Assembly: GCA_903858085.1 (NCBI GenBank) | Contig: CAIOHJ010000103.1 | Location: forward strand, 26,456-90,455 | Length of the DNA stretch: 64,000 nt | Direction: 5' to 3' | From: an uncultured Chloroflexota bacterium | Lineage (GTDB): Bacteria > Chloroflexota > Anaerolineae > Caldilineales > Caldilineaceae | Shown here: positions 59,790 to 64,000 of the stretch, in pieces | How positions within the stretch are numbered: position 1 is the stretch's first letter | Layout: each line of letters starts with the position of its first letter | The notes under the pieces: generated by a model | Seen by the model: only the letters and a program-made list of their open reading frames with translations | Databases searched by the model: none | Told to the model about the DNA's origin: nothing | Program-made: the position numbers and the translations under genes

Positions 59790-61484
59790 CTAGCGGCCCA
59801 TCATTGCCCGCAACGCATCAAAGGCAGGGCGTCCAACCACTGCGAAGGCCCCCATCTCTGTATCGCGCGGGTAATTGAGATTCCAGAGCATCGGTACTGC
59901 CACGTAGCCCTCCTCCGCCATGATCCGGAAAGAATCCACGATCCAGCGTGCCTGGGTGCCCTCGTCGATCCGGGCCTTGTACTCGTAGCCGGGGAACGGG
60001 TTGGGTGTGGAGCCCCAGCCAAATTCGGTCGGCCACAGCCGTTTGGCGGTATCGCCATACTCTGCCATGACTTTGCGCGATTCGCGCAGCGTACTGAGAA
60101 AGTAAAAGCTGCGGTGGTTGACATGAGACGGGGCGTTGTAGGTCCCTGCTACCCAATCTTCGAAGGTGGCGGAAGGAGGGTTGGCAAAGCCGCTCGGGTG
60201 AATTCCAATCCCATCGCTGTACTGTTTCAGCCCATTTTGATACATTCCGCGCAGGTAGTCGATGTCGTCGACAGCCACATCGCTGTTGCCAGCTGGTGTC
60301 GTGGCGCCGCTGACCACCAACATCGCCGGGCAGGTTGCCTTGATCGACTGGTAGGCACGTTTCAACAGATCCATGTAGAGGGCCGGGTCCAGCGGGAACC
60401 CCCCCCATTCACGGCGGAGATTTTGCTCGTTCCAGACCTCCACCGCCTGCAGCCGACCGCAGTAGCGGCCGGCGATCGCCCCCAGGAAATTGGCCAGCAG
60501 CTGAAAGTCTTCGGGAGGGCCACCTGTTCCTCCCAAGGACGGTCGCGTCCAGCCAGGGGCAGTGACCACGCTGAACATCAGGTTGATGCCGTTGGCACTC
60601 ATCGTGTCCACCAGCGCATCCATTTCCTGCCACTGGATGGCACCAGGTTCGGGCTCGGCATACTCCCAGCGCACCTGCTGCTTCACCCACCCGAATCCCA
60701 GCTGTTTGATCTGGTCTGCCACCCCCTGTTTGTCGCCCTGCCACATGTTGACACTCATCCCGTAGCCAAAACCGGTCGAGGTGTTGGGGGCAGGGGCGGC
60801 TGCGGGGGCGGCTGCAGGGGCAGCTGCCGGGGGAGCCGTGGCGGTCTGGACCACTGCGGGCGCCGGGGGGGCCGGAATATTCTCCGCAACCGGCACGCTC
60901 TCCAGGCTGCCATTCAGTGTCGACAGGCGGGCAAAGATCCAGGCGGGCTCCTGGCGGCCTGGCACGCTGACCTGGTACCAGTCGCGCGCCGGGTTGATTC
61001 CGACCACCACGTAGACCGAGCCGGCGGGTGCGGAAGCGACTACTGGGTAGTTTGTGCCGGGGCCCCCGCGCACGTTCATGCGCGCCGGGGTGGTGACAGC
61101 CGTGGTGGCTCCCTGCGCCGGCTCTGCCACAGAAACCGGTGCGGCACCACTGCGCTCTGCCGCCAGCTCCTCTTTGTCGTCAATTTTCACATAGACCGCA
61201 TAAAGCCAGCCGTTCAGCCCGTCTGCGGTCGTCACCTGGTACCACCGCCCATCCTCGCTGCGATCTAGGATCTGGACTGCCGTCCCCTGGGTCAGCCGGC
61301 CGGCGATCGGGGCCGAGAGCACAGGGGTGGTCCGCAGATTGAGGCGAGCCACCGCGACCTGACCACGTTCGGTGTTCTCAACCTGGGCAGCAGCAGGGAT
61401 GTGGCTGGCAAGCAGCAGCCAAAGCAGCGCGCAGGCGAAAACGGTTCGACACATGGGAATAGGGGGGCAAGACAACCGTTGCAT
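59790..61484 (-). CDS. secreted SH3/clan-A glycosidase, paralogue 2
   Basis: The 564-residue protein has a cleavable signal peptide (to about residue 34, ASHIPAAAQ) and two SH3 domains (about 40-100 with LNLRTTPVLSAPIAG, and 125-190 with MNVRGGPGTNYPVVAS). An alanine/proline linker is followed by a TIM barrel from about 230, with VWNEQNLRREWGG near 350 and PTEFGWGSTPN near 485. The residue after the acid/base glutamate is Q rather than P. ATG 61484 follows AGGAGG. It lies 23 bp upstream of paralogue 1. Confidence 0.85.
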   Translation of the reverse strand: MQRLSCPPIPMCRTVFACALLWLLLASHIPAAAQVENTERGQVAVARLNLRTTPVLSAPIAGRLTQGTAVQILDRSEDGRWYQVTTADGLNGWLYAVYVKIDDKEELAAERSGAAPVSVAEPAQGATTAVTTPARMNVRGGPGTNYPVVASAPAGSVYVVVGINPARDWYQVSVPGRQEPAWIFARLSTLNGSLESVPVAENIPAPPAPAVVQTATAPPAAAPAAAPAAAPAPNTSTGFGYGMSVNMWQGDKQGVADQIKQLGFGWVKQQVRWEYAEPEPGAIQWQEMDALVDTMSANGINLMFSVVTAPGWTRPSLGGTGGPPEDFQLLANFLGAIAGRYCGRLQAVEVWNEQNLRREWGGFPLDPALYMDLLKRAYQSIKATCPAMLVVSGATTPAGNSDVAVDDIDYLRGMYQNGLKQYSDGIGIHPSGFANPPSATFEDWVAGTYNAPSHVNHRSFYFLSTLRESRKVMAEYGDTAKRLWPTEFGWGSTPNPFPGYEYKARIDEGTQARWIVDSFRIMAEEGYVAVPMLWNLNYPRDTEMGAFAVVGRPAFDALRAMMGR

Positions 61485-61648
61485 GCTTTGTCCTCCTGGT
61501 ATCTGGGGTGACTGTGTCCACCCATCTTCCAAAACAATCTCACTTGGGCCTGTCGTCCAGCAGCGTGGGCGCGCCCTGCCGCCGGACAAACGCAAAGGCG
61601 ACGCGTGCGTCGCCCTTGCGTTCGATTGCACGACGACCGCCGTACAGG

Positions 61649-64000
61649 TTACTTGGGCATCTGGGCCAGGGCCGTATAGGCGGGCAGAGGGTTCCAGCCG
61701 GGGTCGACAATTCCCCACTGGGCTTTTTCGGTGCCGTTGGCCACAACCCGGAAATTCAAGTTCCAGAGAAACGCAGGGCCCACCCATCCCCAGTTTTTCA
61801 TCATCTGGTAGGCTTCAACGGTCCACTGTGCCTGTTCGGTGTAGTCGTTGTCGTCGGCGTACCGGTAGTTGGGGTTCATGGCCCCCCCTGCGGCCCAGCC
61901 GAACTCAGTTGGCCAGATCTGCTTGTTGCCGGCACCATACACGCTCATGATGTTGCGGTAGCCCTCCATGGTGCTGCGGAAGCTCCAGGAGTGGTGGGGG
62001 GAGTCGCAGGCGCCGTTGAAGCTGTTGCCCGTCTTCTGAATGGCTTCGCAGGCGCCCTCCCAGGTCACCGAAGGCGGCACATTGTAGCCGCTGGGATGAG
62101 AACCGACCACATCCATGTAGCTGTTGGCCCCTGCTTTGAACATCTCCTCCAAGTACGTAAAATCGTCCATCGCATAGGGCAGGTTGTTGCCGGCGGGTGT
62201 GAGCGCGCCGCCCACCACGATCATGGCTGGGCAGGCAGTTTTGATTGAATTGTAGGCTGCAGCCAGCAGCTGGACATATTCGCCAGGGTTGAGGGGTTTG
62301 TTGCCCCATTCGTAGTGCAGGTTCTGTTCGTTCCAGACTTCGATCGCCTTGAGGGCAGTTCCGCAGAAGCGGCCGGCGATTGCGCCCGCAAAATTGGCGT
62401 AGGTTTGTGGATCTTGGGGGGGGCCACCGACACTGCCGTCGAAGCCCGGCTCGCGCGCCCAGCCTGGGGCATTGACCACGCTGAACAGGACGTTCACCCC
62501 ACGGCTGCCGGCTGCATTGACGATCTCATCCATGCCAGGCCAGTCGATGCTGCCGGGGGCGTCTGCTTCGAACCGTTTCCATTCAATCTGCTGTTTGAGC
62601 CAGTTGAAGCCCAGCCCGCCGATCGAGTCGAGGATCGGGAAGATCTGGCCGTTGTCGACGGCATGTATCTGAACACCGTAGCCAAAGCTTGCCCCCCCTG
62701 CCGGTGCGGCCACCGGCGCTGGCGCCGCAGCTGCCGCCACTGGGGCGGGGGCAGGGGCTGGTGCGGCCTCCGGGGCGGGGGCTGGAGCGGCAGCAGGGGC
62801 AGCCGCTGGGGCCGGAGCCGCCGCAACAGCAGGTAGATTTTCGACCACGGCCACTGCGTCGCTGGCGCCGCTGACTGTGGCCAGCTGTCCAAAGACCCAG
62901 CCATTTCCATTGTTGAATTCGATCTGCCACCAGTCGGAGGCAGAGCTTCTCCCGTTCACCCGATGGCTCTGGCCTGTGCTGATCTGTCCCAGCACATCGA
63001 AGGCAGTGCCCGGCCCTGACCGCACGTTGACAATCTGGTCGACCGACAACAGCGTGGGCTGGACGCTGGGCTGCTCGCCTGGGAGAGGGGCACTTTCGGC
63101 TGCCAGAGCGAGGAGGGCAGACTGGGGTGCCGTCAGCGCAGTTCCATTGGCGTTGACCAGCTGCGCGTCGACCCGCAGGGTTTTCCCGCTCCCTTCTGGC
63201 ATCGGGAAGGCAACCTGTGGGCTTTCCAGCGGCCGGATCTGCTGGCCGACCACGCTGCCATCTTCCCCATAGAGGGTGTAGGCGACCGCCATCTGGGCCT
63301 GCGGCGCCGAGGAAGTCGTCTCTCCCATCTGAAACTGCTGCAACACCTGCAACGTAGCGGGGTCGATATCGCCGTTGGTTGGCATTTGAATCGTCACATT
63401 GGTGACGTTGAAGCGGCGCAGCAGGTCGAGTTTACGCCCCAGGCTGCCGGCCGTTTCGATATACACCGTCCGCTCCATGCCTTGGTCGTCCAGATAGGTG
63501 TACGAATAGATGCCCAGCGTCTCGTCCCACTGCACCTGACCTTGCAAACGGGGGTTCTCCAGATCGATCGAGACGCTGTTGTCGGCGCCTGCTTCTGCTG
63601 CAAGGGTGCCCAGCAGCGGAGCCAGCGCCTCCTGGTACCCTTTCAGCAGCAGATAGTTGCCGCTGCGTTCGACCGAATAGCCGGCCAGTTCAACTGCCAG
63701 CTTGTTTGGCCCTACCTCGTCGCTGGCATAGGCGAGCAATTGCTCCAGCTCGCCGCCCGCCGCGTAGGCGCGCGGGTCAATGGGTGCAGGAATCACCACC
63801 GTGGCTGCGGCCTGGCTCAACGCACGCCAGTCGTAGCCGCCAGTGTTCCACTCCTCGGCGGAGATGGGTGTAGCCGGCTCAACCCGCACTGCCAGACTCT
63901 TGCCGTGGGCGGCCAGCCGTTCGGCCACCCGGTCGATCAGGCGGGCGTAGTCCGCACGTGCGCTGGGCACGGCGTCGACCCCGCGGTAGTCGATCAACAG
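61649..64000 (-). CDS. secreted GH18-like/SH3/clan-A glycosidase, paralogue 3 (partial, 5' end outside window)
   Basis: The open frame continues through the right edge, so the start is missing; 783 residues are visible. The first 250 visible residues resemble a GH18-type domain (LIDYRGVDAVPSARADYARLIDRVAERLAAHGKSL, in parts), followed by a beta-rich part, an SH3 domain (VNVRSGPGTAFDVLG) and a long alanine/proline linker. The clan-A barrel follows, with VWNEQNLHYEWGN and PTEFGWAAGGA. The GH18 glutamate motif cannot be seen clearly. It is the largest of three paralogues; the 164 bp to paralogue 2 hold no gene. Confidence 0.8.
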   Translation of the reverse strand: MLIDYRGVDAVPSARADYARLIDRVAERLAAHGKSLAVRVEPATPISAEEWNTGGYDWRALSQAAATVVIPAPIDPRAYAAGGELEQLLAYASDEVGPNKLAVELAGYSVERSGNYLLLKGYQEALAPLLGTLAAEAGADNSVSIDLENPRLQGQVQWDETLGIYSYTYLDDQGMERTVYIETAGSLGRKLDLLRRFNVTNVTIQMPTNGDIDPATLQVLQQFQMGETTSSAPQAQMAVAYTLYGEDGSVVGQQIRPLESPQVAFPMPEGSGKTLRVDAQLVNANGTALTAPQSALLALAAESAPLPGEQPSVQPTLLSVDQIVNVRSGPGTAFDVLGQISTGQSHRVNGRSSASDWWQIEFNNGNGWVFGQLATVSGASDAVAVVENLPAVAAAPAPAAAPAAAPAPAPEAAPAPAPAPVAAAAAPAPVAAPAGGASFGYGVQIHAVDNGQIFPILDSIGGLGFNWLKQQIEWKRFEADAPGSIDWPGMDEIVNAAGSRGVNVLFSVVNAPGWAREPGFDGSVGGPPQDPQTYANFAGAIAGRFCGTALKAIEVWNEQNLHYEWGNKPLNPGEYVQLLAAAYNSIKTACPAMIVVGGALTPAGNNLPYAMDDFTYLEEMFKAGANSYMDVVGSHPSGYNVPPSVTWEGACEAIQKTGNSFNGACDSPHHSWSFRSTMEGYRNIMSVYGAGNKQIWPTEFGWAAGGAMNPNYRYADDNDYTEQAQWTVEAYQMMKNWGWVGPAFLWNLNFRVVANGTEKAQWGIVDPGWNPLPAYTALAQMPK

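Noticed and set aside
1..64000. Mobile elements, CRISPR arrays, tRNA or rRNA genes, defence islands.
   Set aside because: I looked for transposase motifs, regular spacers, conserved rRNA stretches and tRNA-like elements (GTTCRANNC) and found no convincing case.

Overview
The window is ordinary-density bacterial chromosome with high GC. Coding genes lie on both strands, and the gaps contain sigma-70-type promoters (TTGACA/TATAAT-like). I see no rRNA, tRNA, CRISPR array, insertion sequence or prophage. Three features suggest a filamentous Chloroflexota of the Caldilineae/Anaerolineae type: many secreted proteins that join bacterial SH3 domains to TIM-barrel glycosidases, a combined mre/mrdA/min/rodA shape cluster, and abundant TTG/GTG starts. 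This assignment is an inference from gene content only.

Layout. 1-6.1 kb (minus strand): a partial DsbA-like lipoprotein, argH, a CPBP membrane protease, a class I aminotransferase, then gatC-gatA behind a promoter and a leader terminator. 6.3-10.6 kb (plus): a FocA/NirC channel preceded by a four-run G-quadruplex motif, two small proteins, and a UvrD-like helicase. 10.8-15.2 kb: a small hypothetical protein, a beta-lactamase-fold serine hydrolase, an SbtA-type permease, an isocitrate dehydrogenase pseudogene with an internal deletion, and a zinc-ribbon membrane protein with a clean promoter and terminator. 15.3-17.4 kb (minus): a YbaK-type deacylase and tilS. 17.6-25.5 kb (plus): mreB-mreC-mreD-mrdA-minC-minD-rodA, a compact cell-shape and division-site operon without minE. 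25.5-31.6 kb: a hypothetical gene, radC, a NERD-like membrane protein, plsX, the NAD(P)HX repair enzyme, and a YesL-like membrane protein.

31.9-37.9 kb: an SH3/beta-propeller secreted protein, a thioredoxin-like protein with a DUF4395 protein, and an operon for sulfur-carrier-dependent cysteine synthesis (CysO-like MoaD, rhodanese-E1 fusion, CysM). A long structured leader ending in an intrinsic terminator precedes this operon; it is the best candidate here for an undescribed regulatory RNA. 38-39.9 kb: an S9 peptidase. 40-46.5 kb (minus): a six-gene ABC transporter (two ATPases, two permeases, a DUF2160 protein, a binding lipoprotein) matching the rhizobial glycerol system GlpSTPQUV. A palindrome lies inside its promoter spacer. 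46.6-58.1 kb: a secreted SH3/glycosidase protein with an unusual repeat insertion, a YtkA-like lipoprotein with a di-heme peroxidase, a queuosine-precursor transporter under a preQ1-I riboswitch, a metal-type permease pair, a propeller protein, mtnA and an orphan hypF. 58.1-64 kb (minus): three tandem paralogous secreted glycosidases, the last running off the right edge.

The most useful non-coding findings are the preQ1-I riboswitch at 50.5 kb, the cysO-operon leader at 37.5-37.8 kb, the gatCA leader attenuator at 6.1 kb, the G-quadruplex at 6.3 kb, and several promoters placed so that the mRNA would be leaderless.
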